The notes beneath the pieces are model-generated. The model saw only the letters and a list, made by a program, of their open reading frames with translations. It searched no databases and was not told where the DNA came from. Below are positions 1-8,162 of a DNA stretch of 34,583 nt, in pieces (position 1 is the first letter of the stretch; each line of letters begins with the position of its first letter). The position numbers and the translations under genes are program-made. This stretch comes from Nitrospinaceae bacterium (GTDB taxonomy: Bacteria > Nitrospinota > Nitrospinia > Nitrospinales > JACRGP01). The stretch is taken from NCBI GenBank assembly GCA_029261555.1, contig JAJDBB010000096.1, forward strand, positions 99,623 to 134,205, written 5' to 3'.

Positions 1-303
1 AAAACGTTTAAAAAGTTCATCGCTTATTCGCTGGTTTCCGTTTTTGGATTCGTGTTCATGAACGCAATTGGAATCCAGAGCAGTATGGCTGGCCAACCAA
101 AGGTGACGATCTGCCATAAAGTCGGCGGAGCCGAAGTCACCTTGAACGTCGCAGCGCCAGGAGCCACCGCGCATCTCACGAATCATGCGAGCGACACATC
201 GGGCGCCTGTGCCAGCGACACTAATTCCAATGTAAACACCAATAGCAGCTCTTTTGGGTTCACCGATCCTTCCACTCGGATGAAAGATTTCCGGGAGAAT
301 TAA
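1..303 (+). CDS. Small secreted protein with VTICHK motif (5' end outside window)
   Basis: The frame is open to the first base. An ATG at 52 exists, but it falls inside a hydrophobic stretch that starts with KTFKKFIAYSLVSVFGF, which looks like a Sec signal peptide with lysines followed by a hydrophobic core. The true start is therefore probably at or just before base 1. The mature part carries PKVTICHK and, after a short strand, ATAHLTNH. This resembles the short secreted Cys/His module (VTICHxPPG...AVPAHLxHGD) seen at the ends of many exported bacterial proteins. The tail is rich in Ser, Asn and Thr. Function is unknown; the Cys/His pattern could bind metal, but that is inference. It lies upstream of a likely lipoprotein gene on the same strand. 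Confidence 0.6.
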   Translation, partial: KTFKKFIAYSLVSVFGFVFMNAIGIQSSMAGQPKVTICHKVGGAEVTLNVAAPGATAHLTNHASDTSGACASDTNSNVNTNSSSFGFTDPSTRMKDFREN

Positions 304-319
304 TCCGGAGGGATTTTAC

Positions 320-346
320 TTGCAAGACTGGTCGAGCAAATATAAT
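320..346 (+). promoter_or_regulatory. Candidate sigma70-type promoter upstream of lipoprotein gene
   Basis: A perfect TATAAT lies at 341-346, with TTGCAA at 320-325 as a 4/6 match to the -35 box. The 15-base spacer is short. If used, transcription would start near 353 and give a leader of about 120 bases that contains the strong hairpin at 420-454, ahead of the TTG start proposed at 474. Confidence 0.3.
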
Positions 347-419
347 GTTTCCGGCCAATAGAAAGCAGAACGTTATGTTGGCTCCAGTATCCATTTGCTT
401 GAAAAAATTAGCAATCAAA

Positions 420-454
420 CCGAAATGGGTCGCGTTTCTCGCGGCCCATTTTGG
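420..454 (+). promoter_or_regulatory. Strong 15-bp hairpin in leader/intergenic DNA
   Basis: Bases 420-434 pair with 440-454 around the 5-base loop TTTCT. Thirteen pairs are Watson-Crick and two are G-T. No uridine run follows directly (the nearest is about 471-480), so it is not a textbook intrinsic terminator. It may end transcription of the upstream secreted-protein gene or act as a leader element for the lipoprotein gene. It sits inside the N-terminal extension of the longest frame (345-), which suggests that extension is not translated. Confidence 0.6.
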
Positions 455-473
455 TTGGGTTGCCCCTTCCTTT

Positions 474-1391
474 TTGTTTTCCCTGAAGTCTGCAGGAAAA
501 CTGGGCGTCTGCACTTTGGCGCTCGCCGTAACTTTGGCCTGTCAAAAGTCGTCCCAATCAGAATTGCAGGACGCCGTCGATCCCATAAATAATAAAAACT
601 ACGCTTTGGGAATTAAGCGGCTCGAAAGCTTGTTGGAAAAGGAGCCCGAGAATCCGCGCGTTTATTATTATCTGGGTTACGCCCACTTAAAGAAAAAAGA
701 ACATCGAAAAGCTTTTGATTTTGTAATTCAGGCGCTGGTTCGCGACCGCGATTTTAACGAAGTAGTGGGGGACGCCAAGCTGGCAAACTTCCTCGCCGGC
801 AACAGCGAATCGGTCACGGACCTCACGTTCGGTTTGGCCCGAATGGAGCTGGAAAAAATCGTTGCAAAAAATCCTAAAACAATAATTTCGGATAAAATCC
901 TTTATCACCTCGCTTTTTACTACCTAAAAAAGAAGGAATTTGAAAAAGCCATCGAGAGTTTTAACAAGGTCTACGCCATGGAGCCCAATGACACTAAGCA
1001 AGACAGGGATTCGCTGCTGATGATCACCCAGATCCAGTTGTGGGAGCTTGACTTGGAACCGGAAGGAATCAAAACGCTAAGGATTCTCCTGGAGAAATAT
1101 CCCCAGTCGCTGGAAGCCGCCGAGGCCTTGTTTATTGTTGCTGAGTACAAGGCAAAGAAGATGAGAATTTTCCAAAAACGCTACGACTCGCTGGTCAAGT
1201 TTGCCAAGCGATGGAAGGGCGACCCAGCTCTGGGCACCCAGGCGGAACAGGCCGAGACTCAGGCGGCGCAGGATTTAATACTGGTCAACGATTTCAAGAG
1301 CCAGGCGGTAAAGGGTTACAAAAAAATTATTTCCGAGCATAAGGAAACCCGGTTTTACAAAATCGTCAACGCCAAGCTCGCAGAACTTTGA
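474..1391 (+). CDS. TPR-repeat lipoprotein
   Basis: The longest frame begins at ATG 345, but its first 43 residues look untypical and span a strong hairpin. Starting at TTG 474 gives MFSLKSAGKLGVCTLALAV followed by TLAC, a compact lipoprotein-like signal (Lys5, Lys9, hydrophobic core, Cys23). The -3 residue of the lipobox is Thr, which is unusual, and no clear ribosome site precedes 474, so the start stays open. The body is helical with TPR-type repeats, for example YYYLGYAHLKKKEHRKAF and LAFYYLKKKEFEKAIESF with following acidic helices. TPR lipoproteins usually scaffold envelope complexes. It is coupled to the next gene by a 4-base TTGA overlap, so the two probably act together in envelope glycan or protein modification. 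That last point is inference. Confidence 0.65.
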   Translation: MFSLKSAGKLGVCTLALAVTLACQKSSQSELQDAVDPINNKNYALGIKRLESLLEKEPENPRVYYYLGYAHLKKKEHRKAFDFVIQALVRDRDFNEVVGDAKLANFLAGNSESVTDLTFGLARMELEKIVAKNPKTIISDKILYHLAFYYLKKKEFEKAIESFNKVYAMEPNDTKQDRDSLLMITQIQLWELDLEPEGIKTLRILLEKYPQSLEAAEALFIVAEYKAKKMRIFQKRYDSLVKFAKRWKGDPALGTQAEQAETQAAQDLILVNDFKSQAVKGYKKIISEHKETRFYKIVNAKLAEL

Positions 1392-2845
1392 AAAACAGTT
1401 TCTTTTCTCTGGTCGTTTTCTCGGTTGCTTTCGCTTTTTTTTATCAGATCCAGTTTTCCTCTCCCAGCATTCCCGGCTTCGACGGTTATTATCATATCAA
1501 AATAGCCACGCTTATTAAGAGCGAGGGCTTTTCCACTCGCTTTCCCTGGCTGTGGTACACCTTTTGGCGCGACCATTTCGTCGACATTCATTTTCTTTAT
1601 CACGCCCTGCTGATCCCGTTCACCTACCTAGGGTTGGTATATGGCGCCAAAATGTCCACGGTTTTTTTCTTTGCAGCAATGGCGACCCTGTTTCACGCCG
1701 CGTTGAGAACGGTTCGCGTTCCACAGGCCTGGTTTTGGACCGGTCTTCTGTTCGTCGCTTCCCCCGCGTTTTTGCAACGCATGGCTTTTCCACGTGCTCC
1801 TCTGGCGGCGCTGTGTTTTCTATTTCTAGGCTGGCTCCTTTACGCAAAGGGCAAGCGCGTTGGGTTGGGAATCCTGTCATTTTTATTCGTCTGGCTTTAC
1901 GGCGGATTTACCATCTTCCTCGCTTTAATATTTTTCCTGATCGCCAGCCAATTGGTTCTTGAAAAAAAGCTGGAATTTCAAAAAGGATTGATCGTTCTGG
2001 TTGGCGTCACCCTGGGCCTGATCGTCAATCCGTATTTCCCCGAGAATTTTAACTTTATTATCACCCAGACGTTTACGGCGGGCCTCGACCGCGTGGTGGT
2101 CGGCGGTGGCGAATGGAGTCCCTACGACCTAAGGGGTTTACTGTGGACGATCAGAGGGACTGCCTGGGTTTTTGCTTTTTCTTTCGTCGCATTTCTATTC
2201 GCCTGGCGAAAACCGCGGCCCGATACAATGGGATGGGCGCTATTTTTAGTCGTCACCTTTTCCATGACGCTGGACTCCAAGCGTTTTATCGAATATTTGG
2301 TTCCCACGTTGATCGCGTCCAGCGCCTTGTTCTTCCGGGACGCGTGGGAGGTCTGGTCTCCAAAAATAAAAATTTCCAGGCAATGGGTTTCGATTCCCAT
2401 GATTGTGATTTTGCTGGCGGGCCTGATTGGGGTGGGAATTAATCAGGATCCGATCGTTAAAAGCAAATTGATGGACTCCCGGGAATCCGGGAGGTATGAG
2501 GGCGGGGCGCTCTGGCTCAAGGAGCACACGCCCGGCGCTTTGGTTTACCTGACGGACTGGGACGATTTTCCCGAACTGTTTTTTTACAACGACAAGAACA
2601 AATACATCGTCGGTCTGGATCCGGCATTTTTGTACGAATTCAATCCGACAATGTACAAGAAATGGAATGAGATCAACGAGGGGGTCATAAAAGAGGATCC
2701 CTATCCGATATTAAAGAACATGTTTAAAACTCCTTTTTTGTTCACGGACGCCCGTCACGGCGGTTTCAACCGATTGATGGACCGGAATCCGCGTATCGCT
2801 CTGGAATACCGCGACGCGTATTGTCGCATTTACAGCTTGCAGTAA
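1388..2845 (+). CDS. Polytopic GT-C-type membrane protein, STT3-like
   Basis: This 485-residue protein has about ten predicted membrane helices and a C-terminal soluble part of roughly 110 residues. After the first helix comes GFDGYYHIKIA (Asp32, His36), like the first acidic motif (D-x-Y-Y-H) of STT3/AglB/PglB oligosaccharyltransferases and related GT-C enzymes. A second acidic/His patch, WRDHFVDIHFLYH, follows at about 60-72. The classical WWDYG motif is not visible in the C-terminal part, so this is an STT3-like relative rather than a proven oligosaccharyltransferase. Such enzymes take polyprenyl-phosphate-linked sugars or glycans on the outer face of the inner membrane. It starts with TTG overlapping the stop of the TPR lipoprotein gene. 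An undecaprenyl-phosphate-sugar-dependent transferase is the main alternative. Confidence 0.6.
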   Translation: MKNSFFSLVVFSVAFAFFYQIQFSSPSIPGFDGYYHIKIATLIKSEGFSTRFPWLWYTFWRDHFVDIHFLYHALLIPFTYLGLVYGAKMSTVFFFAAMATLFHAALRTVRVPQAWFWTGLLFVASPAFLQRMAFPRAPLAALCFLFLGWLLYAKGKRVGLGILSFLFVWLYGGFTIFLALIFFLIASQLVLEKKLEFQKGLIVLVGVTLGLIVNPYFPENFNFIITQTFTAGLDRVVVGGGEWSPYDLRGLLWTIRGTAWVFAFSFVAFLFAWRKPRPDTMGWALFLVVTFSMTLDSKRFIEYLVPTLIASSALFFRDAWEVWSPKIKISRQWVSIPMIVILLAGLIGVGINQDPIVKSKLMDSRESGRYEGGALWLKEHTPGALVYLTDWDDFPELFFYNDKNKYIVGLDPAFLYEFNPTMYKKWNEINEGVIKEDPYPILKNMFKTPFLFTDARHGGFNRLMDRNPRIALEYRDAYCRIYSLQ

Positions 2846-2899
2846 AACCCGCTTTTCAAATTCACAAGACGCCTCGAGACGTCAAAAGAGAGCTTGCTG

Positions 2900-4897
2900 T
2901 TATTCAGCCAGTTCGTCTTCTATGGGGAGGAGAACCTCTCGGGGAATAAGTTCTTTTTTCCCATCGGGCTTGACCCAGCCGAGTAAAAGCTTGGGTTTTT
3001 TATAGCCGCCGCGAAATAATTCCACCTGGATCACGTGAATTCCCTTATCCAGCCTCACTCTGTATTCGGGAAGAAAACGGCGTCGTTTAGGCAAGCTCTT
3101 CAACTTGGCAAAATCGATCCTAAGATCAGCTTGGTTATAACTCCAAAGACCAAACTGATAAACTCCCGGTTCTTCCACGATCAAAAATTTCTCCCAGATA
3201 AAAAGCTTGTTTCGTTTGAAATAATTGTTTTGCCCTTCGCTTAAATCCATATAAGCGCGTTTGACTCGAAAATCGGGCCTTTCGTCGTAGAGTGTGTAAA
3301 TAGATTTATAAATTTCAAACAAGGGCACGCCTTCTCTTTGCACTGAATATTCAGGCTCCAAATACAAGGCGTGGTACCAGGATTTGGGTTCAAACCAGCC
3401 CAGACGGTATTGCAATAAATAGTAATCGTAGCCAGCCTTTGATTGAATGATGGAGTCGTCTAGCACGCCGATTTTTTTATAATAATCGAAAGTCACCTCA
3501 ACTCCGCTACGCTCGGAAAATACCATCCCCGGGTATTTTTCGTTCATCAATTTCACTGTATCCAGAGTGAAGGCGTCGTTCCAATAAGTGGGTTCCATAT
3601 CAAGGCTTTTGGCTCCGGGCAAGCCTCCAATATAAAAATTAAAATAGGACATTTCGAAAGGATGAATCCTGATGATGGAAACAGCGGAAAGGAGCAAGGC
3701 GACTGCGGCGATCCCCACCATCCGGGCAAATCGTTTCCGCCTTTCTTTAAAACGTTGACAGAAATAAAACAATCCCGTACCGGCCAGCGCAGCGATAAAG
3801 GAAAACGCGGTAAGAAACAAACGCACTCCGTCATAGATGGGGATGTTTTTGAACATCGTAAGCCCCAGGGCCGTCATCATGTTGAACAAGAAAAATACTT
3901 CTAGTTTTCCGCCCAGCGGCTTTTGGATATCCCTTTTGAAAATATATTTTCCCGCGCTCCACATCCCGAACAAGGACAGAATCAAAATCATCGGCGGAGT
4001 GGTGATCAGAAGCATGAAGGGCGCATAGTACTTTGGTGGGCTGTAGGCGTATTTTTCTCCCATGAATGTTGTGGGGATTTTTTCATAGGAACCCTTACTC
4101 ATCATGTCTTCCAGAAAATCCGGAATTGAATGGAGCGGCGCGTGCCAATACAGAGGATTACTCAACCACAGTACAAAGGGAGTGATAAGGACACAGGCCC
4201 AGATGTTTGCCGCGGCCTTTTTTCTGAAATAAAACATGGCCCAGAGAAACATCGGCACAGGCGCCGCGAAACCGTGGACCTTGGTGTTCATTGTTAAACC
4301 TGCGGCGACCGCGAAACCTATGGCCCAGGCTCGGCTGTTGAGTCCCTTGACAAAACAAACCGCTGTGATCATCCACATGGAAGCGATTGGACTGTCCAAC
4401 GCCGCAAGGTGGGCATGGCCAAAGGCGGGCGGGATCAGGAGAAGGCCCAGAGACGCCATCATTCCTGGAATAATTCCGTAGAATTCGCTCACCAACAAAT
4501 ATAGAAAAGCGATGGAAATTGAAAATAAAAGCGCCGTTCCCAGGCGTAAGGCTTTTATCTCGCCAAGAGAATCTTTGAACAACTTCAAAGTGATTCCGAA
4601 AAGGGTGCGCGCTACGGGGGGATGATAAGCGGTCTTGTTAGTATAATATTTCTCAATCACCTTACGGGAGGTAAAGTGATCCCAGTTTCCATTGGCAATA
4701 TCTTCAATCGCCACTTCAATAAACTTAATGAAAGCTTTGCCCGCTTTTCGGTTGACGTATGGTTCGTCAATCGTAACTCCGGGATGGTCCAGGGTTTGAA
4801 CTAAAAGGACCAGCGTAAGAACGAATAAAAAAAAAGCAATCAGGCCGTTGTGTTTAATCTCATGCGGCGCGTGGGCTGGATTGGTAGAATCAAACAA
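2900..4897 (-). CDS. PMT/ArnT-like GT-C glycosyltransferase with C-terminal PA14-like domain
   Basis: The 665-residue protein has an N-terminal helix followed by GVTIDEPYVN (Asp44-Glu45), the acidic loop motif of GT39/ArnT-like polyprenyl-phosphate-sugar transferases. About eleven membrane helices reach to roughly residue 405, and a soluble region follows. The last 100 residues look like a beta-sandwich related to PA14: FLIVEEPGVYQFGLWS, then LDKGIHVIQVELF at about 616 and GWVKPDG...LIPRE. The same C-terminal pattern occurs in the GT-C protein at 8159-10135. No ATG fits the frame upstream of the first helix. TTG at 4897 follows an in-frame stop, so it is the earliest possible start, and only a weak GAG lies in front. 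It converges on the STT3-like gene. Donor and acceptor cannot be read from sequence. Confidence 0.7.
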   Translation of the reverse strand: MFDSTNPAHAPHEIKHNGLIAFFLFVLTLVLLVQTLDHPGVTIDEPYVNRKAGKAFIKFIEVAIEDIANGNWDHFTSRKVIEKYYTNKTAYHPPVARTLFGITLKLFKDSLGEIKALRLGTALLFSISIAFLYLLVSEFYGIIPGMMASLGLLLIPPAFGHAHLAALDSPIASMWMITAVCFVKGLNSRAWAIGFAVAAGLTMNTKVHGFAAPVPMFLWAMFYFRKKAAANIWACVLITPFVLWLSNPLYWHAPLHSIPDFLEDMMSKGSYEKIPTTFMGEKYAYSPPKYYAPFMLLITTPPMILILSLFGMWSAGKYIFKRDIQKPLGGKLEVFFLFNMMTALGLTMFKNIPIYDGVRLFLTAFSFIAALAGTGLFYFCQRFKERRKRFARMVGIAAVALLLSAVSIIRIHPFEMSYFNFYIGGLPGAKSLDMEPTYWNDAFTLDTVKLMNEKYPGMVFSERSGVEVTFDYYKKIGVLDDSIIQSKAGYDYYLLQYRLGWFEPKSWYHALYLEPEYSVQREGVPLFEIYKSIYTLYDERPDFRVKRAYMDLSEGQNNYFKRNKLFIWEKFLIVEEPGVYQFGLWSYNQADLRIDFAKLKSLPKRRRFLPEYRVRLDKGIHVIQVELFRGGYKKPKLLLGWVKPDGKKELIPREVLLPIEDELAE

Positions 4898-5011
4898 GGA
4901 GGTTTCTCAAAAAACAATTTGGCTAAAAGTATTTTTTCTGGGTAGTATTGATCCACTCTCAACTTGTTTGCTCGTTGAATAATTCCGAGGATTTATATCA
5001 ACATCTCAACA

Positions 5012-5045
5012 GGTTTTTTGCCGTTTTTTATTTATTCGAAAAACC
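5012..5045. repeat. Inverted repeat GGTTTTT-N20-AAAAACC
   Basis: Seven-base arms at 5012-5018 and 5039-5045 are separated by 20 bases. The gene-free stretch 4898-5317 (420 bases, AT-rich) contains this and a second copy of the same arms at 5167-5197. I see no RNA gene or convincing promoter in the rest of the stretch. With such simple arm sequence in AT-rich DNA, chance is a real possibility. Confidence 0.3.
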
Positions 5046-5166
5046 CGGTATTTTGCATATTTATAGCGAGTTGTTCGTGTAATTGATTGTTTTTAAATGA
5101 TCAGGGAGAATGGCGGAGCAAAAAACAACTTTACACAGTATAACATCGGAGCTTATGATAGTTAGA

Positions 5167-5197
5167 GGTTTTTTTAATCCGCAACTTGAGAAAAACC
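5167..5197. repeat. Inverted repeat GGTTTTT-N17-AAAAACC
   Basis: Seven-base arms at 5167-5173 and 5191-5197 are separated by 17 bases. They are the same arms as in the repeat at 5012-5045, about 120 bases upstream of the small membrane protein gene. Either could be a binding site or a chance product of A/T runs. Confidence 0.3.
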
Positions 5198-5317
5198 GTC
5201 TCATTTTCGTTTCATTTTGATGAATAAAAGAAATCTCCACTGTCAGCGGTGGGGCATATTTACAGAATGGAAAGCAATTATATTGAGCTCAGCTGACAAT
5301 AAATTTGGAGGAGCAAA

Positions 5318-5830
5318 ATGGTCGATTTTACCTACATAAAATATGGCGTTACTTTGGCGTTGATTGCTATTTTATTCGGAGGCGGGCTTGGGTTGTCCTT
5401 TGGTTGTTGTGAGGACAGTATTAAAGACAGCTTTAAATCAAGCGCCAAGGCGGCGCTTGCAGACAAATATAAAGGCGACGCTTCGGCGGCAAAGAAAGTA
5501 GTCAAAAAATCCTGGGTATATTTCAAAAGAGCGCACCTTCATTCGCAAACCATGGGCGTTATTAGTCTGGTATTTTCCTTGATCGTTGCATGGCTTCAAT
5601 TTAACCCAAAGTTTCAAATTGGAATTTCCATTTTAAGCGGGCTGGGAAGTTTGGGATACGGGATCTTTTGGTTGCTTGCGGGAATATTGGCCCCGGGAAT
5701 GGGTTCTATGGGGGCGGCCAAAGAATCCGTTGGTCTGATTGCCCAAGTTTCGGGCGCGTCTTTTTTCATCGCCGGAGTGGGTTTATTTGCTCTGACAATC
5801 CATAAAATGTATATAAAAAAACTTCCGTAA
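5318..5830 (+). CDS. Unrecognised four-helix membrane protein
   Basis: The start is well supported by GGAGGAG at 5307-5313, four bases before the ATG. The 170-residue product has four predicted membrane helices at about 9-29, 77-95, 99-125 and 140-163. A charged, Lys-rich cytoplasm-like loop (residues 33-70) lies after a Cys-Cys pair at 30-31 (SFGCCEDSIK). The second helix is preceded by a short His motif, YFKRAHLHSQTMG, and the third and fourth helices are Gly-rich. The His-x-His at a membrane boundary could coordinate a metal or heme, but I do not recognise the family. It stands alone, with 420 bases of gene-free DNA upstream and 232 downstream. Confidence 0.75.
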   Translation: MVDFTYIKYGVTLALIAILFGGGLGLSFGCCEDSIKDSFKSSAKAALADKYKGDASAAKKVVKKSWVYFKRAHLHSQTMGVISLVFSLIVAWLQFNPKFQIGISILSGLGSLGYGIFWLLAGILAPGMGSMGAAKESVGLIAQVSGASFFIAGVGLFALTIHKMYIKKLP

Positions 5831-6033
5831 TTTATTTTTACCTGGGCCGCGAAAAAAAACTGACCATAAAAATCCTCCAGTAGCCTTTAACAAATGTTTT
5901 ACGCCCTTTCAAAGCTTTGCCCGAAAATTGACTTCCATGAGTTTAAATTGATTGCCCATTGATAGACTTTTTGTGAGGCGGCATTAAATACCAATGGACT
6001 CGTTTGGCTATATCTGTAGAAGTCATAGCGCTT

Positions 6034-6052
6034 GAGCGTCGCCCCGGCGCTC
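6034..6052 (+). promoter_or_regulatory. Small GC-rich hairpin just upstream of epimerase start
   Basis: GAGCGTC (6034-6040) pairs with GGCGCTC (6046-6052), seven pairs including one G-T, around the loop GCCCC. It ends ten bases before the ATG at 6063. No Shine-Dalgarno sequence is visible there, so a fold at this place could affect translation initiation. The rest of the 5831-6062 gap shows no clear promoter or RNA gene. Confidence 0.35.
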
Positions 6053-6062
6053 GCCAGTCTAC

Positions 6063-7055
6063 ATGGAGAATTCATTGAAAATTTTAATTGCGGGAAGCGC
6101 GGGTTTTATCGGGAAGTCGCTGGTCCGGCGGTTTCTAAAAAATAATTTCCGCGTCGACGCCCTGGCGCGAAACCCCGACTCGCTTAACGATATCGACAAC
6201 GCCAATTTCAAAACCGAGTACGGCGACGTGTGCGATTCAGCTTCTTTGGACAAACTCGAAGGCAAATGGGACGTCTGTATCAACGCCGCCGGAATGATGG
6301 GTAAATTTGGCGTGACACGCGACCAGTTGCGAGCGGTGAACGTGGACGGGCCGCAAAACTTGTACCGCTATTGTCTGGAACGCGGCGTTAAACATTTCGT
6401 TCACCTGAGCACCGTGGGCGTGGCTGGACCCAGCGATGAGAAGTTTCGCGACGAGGGTTTTTCCTGCAACCCGTCCAATGATTACGAAATATCCAAGTGT
6501 GATGGAGAGAAAGCGGTGTTGGAAATGCACCGCCCGGATGAGTGCCAAGTCAGCGTTGTCCGGGTAGGGTTCACCTACGGTCCCAGCGATCTGCACAAAC
6601 TATCGTTGTTTCGTGCGATCAACAGCGGAAAATTTTTTCTGATAGGGAAGGGTAGCGCTCAACTGCAGCCAATTTATATCGACGATTTGACCGAGGGGTT
6701 TGTGAAATTGATCGAACGCAGGCCGGAGGGGCCTGCGGTGTTTAATATGTGTGGGGGGGAGGCGGTGAGTTGGAAGGAGTTCACCTCAACGTTGGCGGAG
6801 ATTATCGGTAAAAAACTTCCCGCCGTTCATATCCCGTTATCCATCGCTAAGACGGCCGCGACTGTTTTCGAAGGGGCGGGAAAATTTTTTGGCTTCAATC
6901 CCATTCTGACTCATTCGAGAATTTCGCTGACGACCCAAAGCTACACATACAATATCGACCGCGCCAGAGAAGCGTTCGGCTTCAACCCGGAAACTGGTTT
7001 CAGGGAAGGATTGCAAAAAACGGTTAATTGGTACTCGTCCCGCGACCTTATCTAG
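6063..7055 (+). CDS. NAD-dependent sugar epimerase/dehydratase (extended SDR)
   Basis: The 330-residue protein starts with the Rossmann motif GSAGFIG at 11-17. It has an acidic NAD-binding end of the next strands (YGDVCD), the catalytic Ser-Thr in HLSTVGVAGPSD (116-117), and the Tyr-x3-Lys pair YEISK (141-145). These define an extended short-chain dehydrogenase acting on nucleotide sugars or related substrates; UDP-sugar 4-epimerase-like and dTDP-sugar reductase-like roles are both possible. Its C-terminal end (DRAREAFGF ... VNWYSSRDLI) has a diverged partial copy at 22268-22375, a remnant of a second gene of this family. It opens the polysaccharide locus. No Shine-Dalgarno precedes the ATG, and a small hairpin lies directly upstream. 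Confidence 0.85.
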   Translation: MENSLKILIAGSAGFIGKSLVRRFLKNNFRVDALARNPDSLNDIDNANFKTEYGDVCDSASLDKLEGKWDVCINAAGMMGKFGVTRDQLRAVNVDGPQNLYRYCLERGVKHFVHLSTVGVAGPSDEKFRDEGFSCNPSNDYEISKCDGEKAVLEMHRPDECQVSVVRVGFTYGPSDLHKLSLFRAINSGKFFLIGKGSAQLQPIYIDDLTEGFVKLIERRPEGPAVFNMCGGEAVSWKEFTSTLAEIIGKKLPAVHIPLSIAKTAATVFEGAGKFFGFNPILTHSRISLTTQSYTYNIDRAREAFGFNPETGFREGLQKTVNWYSSRDLI

Positions 7056-7106
7056 CAAGGAGAAGATAAGGTTAAGTTCCGTAAACGCTTTTCGTTACTA
7101 GTCCGC

Positions 7107-7136
7107 TTGACACTGTATTTCATTGACGTTTAAGAT
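7107..7136 (+). promoter_or_regulatory. Candidate promoter for GT2/GT-C pair
   Basis: TTGACA at 7107-7112 is a perfect -35 box. TAAGAT at 7131-7136 matches the -10 box at 4/6 with an 18-base spacer. It lies in the 216-base gap before the GT2 gene at 7272 and would give a leader of about 130 bases. Confidence 0.35.
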
Positions 7137-7271
7137 GGAGCTATTCCTTCTGTAAATTAAAGCGGTGGTTTTATTGTTGAACTGGGGCAATTCATCTTGG
7201 AAATTTTTAGAATTCCCCCATAAACATGATTCTTTAGACATAGTCATTTCCAAAAAAACATTGCTACTTGA

Positions 7272-8162
7272 ATGATAAATCAAAATCCAAAAGTACTCTT
7301 TGCCGTTGTGCATTATTCCGGTCGGGAGAACTATCTTTTACGGACATTGGCTTCGATTTATTCTCAGGAATATCCTCAATTCTCGGTGCTTGTGGGGGAA
7401 AGCAGTACTTCCGATGATCTTGGGGAGATGTTAAAAAGCAAGTTTCCTGGATTGATTTATTTAAAGAAAAATTCCTATACGGGAAAAGCTGCAGCAAGAA
7501 ATTTTTTGTTGGAGTATATCCTGCCGCTCGATTACGAATTCATCTTCATGTTGGATAATGATATTGAATTGGACAAATATTGCCTGGTTCGCTTATTGGA
7601 CGCCATTAGAGCGGACCCATCCATCGGCCTGGCGGCGCCAATGATCCTGAACGAAGACGGAAGCGCGCTTTCGTCGGGGGGAGCTTATCTGCGTTTACTG
7701 GGTCAACCTGTGTTGAGACAAAATTTGGATGAAAAAACGACGGACATGGATTTTGCTACCGGAACTATCGGACTTATTAGAATAAAGGCGCTTCAAGCCG
7801 TGGGTTCCTACGATACGATCCTCGATCCTTATGGTTTCGAAGACATTGATTACTGTCTAAGGTTAAAGCAAAAAGGGTTCTCTATCCGCCTGGACAGGGA
7901 GTCGCATTGTCTGCATATTTCACGTTATTCTTTTCACCATGAAACGGAATATTCTCTTTACAACACCACAAAAAACCGCTTGCTCTGCGCGTTTAAGCAT
8001 GTACCCCCATTCTTTTTTATAGCCCTTTTTTTTCCATGGTATTTGTCGAGACGAGTGGCCTTCCCGAGTATTAAATTTTTGCTGATGGGAAAAGTTAATT
8101 TGTCGACGGCGGTAATTAAAGGGTTCGTTGACGGCCTACGCTCAACAAGATCTTATTTATGA
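7272..8162 (+). CDS. GT2 family glycosyltransferase
   Basis: The 296-residue protein is a GT-A-fold transferase. It starts with VLFAVVHYSGRENYLLRTL, has the metal-binding acidic motif LDNDIEL (Asp95-Asn96-Asp97), a conserved ATGTIGLIR segment before the acceptor loop, and GFEDIDYCLR (Glu190-Asp191) as the catalytic acidic pair. A hydrophobic stretch near 247-262 suggests membrane association. The pattern fits the rhamnosyl/galactofuranosyl-type branch of GT2 enzymes that build surface polysaccharides on lipid carriers; the sugar cannot be told. The gene overlaps the next GT-C gene by four bases (ATGA). No ribosome site is visible before ATG 7272. Confidence 0.85.
   Translation: MINQNPKVLFAVVHYSGRENYLLRTLASIYSQEYPQFSVLVGESSTSDDLGEMLKSKFPGLIYLKKNSYTGKAAARNFLLEYILPLDYEFIFMLDNDIELDKYCLVRLLDAIRADPSIGLAAPMILNEDGSALSSGGAYLRLLGQPVLRQNLDEKTTDMDFATGTIGLIRIKALQAVGSYDTILDPYGFEDIDYCLRLKQKGFSIRLDRESHCLHISRYSFHHETEYSLYNTTKNRLLCAFKHVPPFFFIALFFPWYLSRRVAFPSIKFLLMGKVNLSTAVIKGFVDGLRSTRSYL

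Noticed and set aside
345-473. N-terminal 43 residues of the TPR protein as coding
   Set aside because: The segment spans a 15-bp hairpin, precedes a complete lipoprotein signal, and has no clear ribosome site; kept only as an alternative start.
2846-2899. Bidirectional terminator between convergent genes
   Set aside because: The best inverted repeat (GACG...CGTC near 2869-2883) has only four pairs and no T run.
5279-5284. Promoter for the small membrane protein (TATATT -10)
   Set aside because: The nearest -35-like TTTACA at 5259-5264 leaves only 14 bases of spacer.
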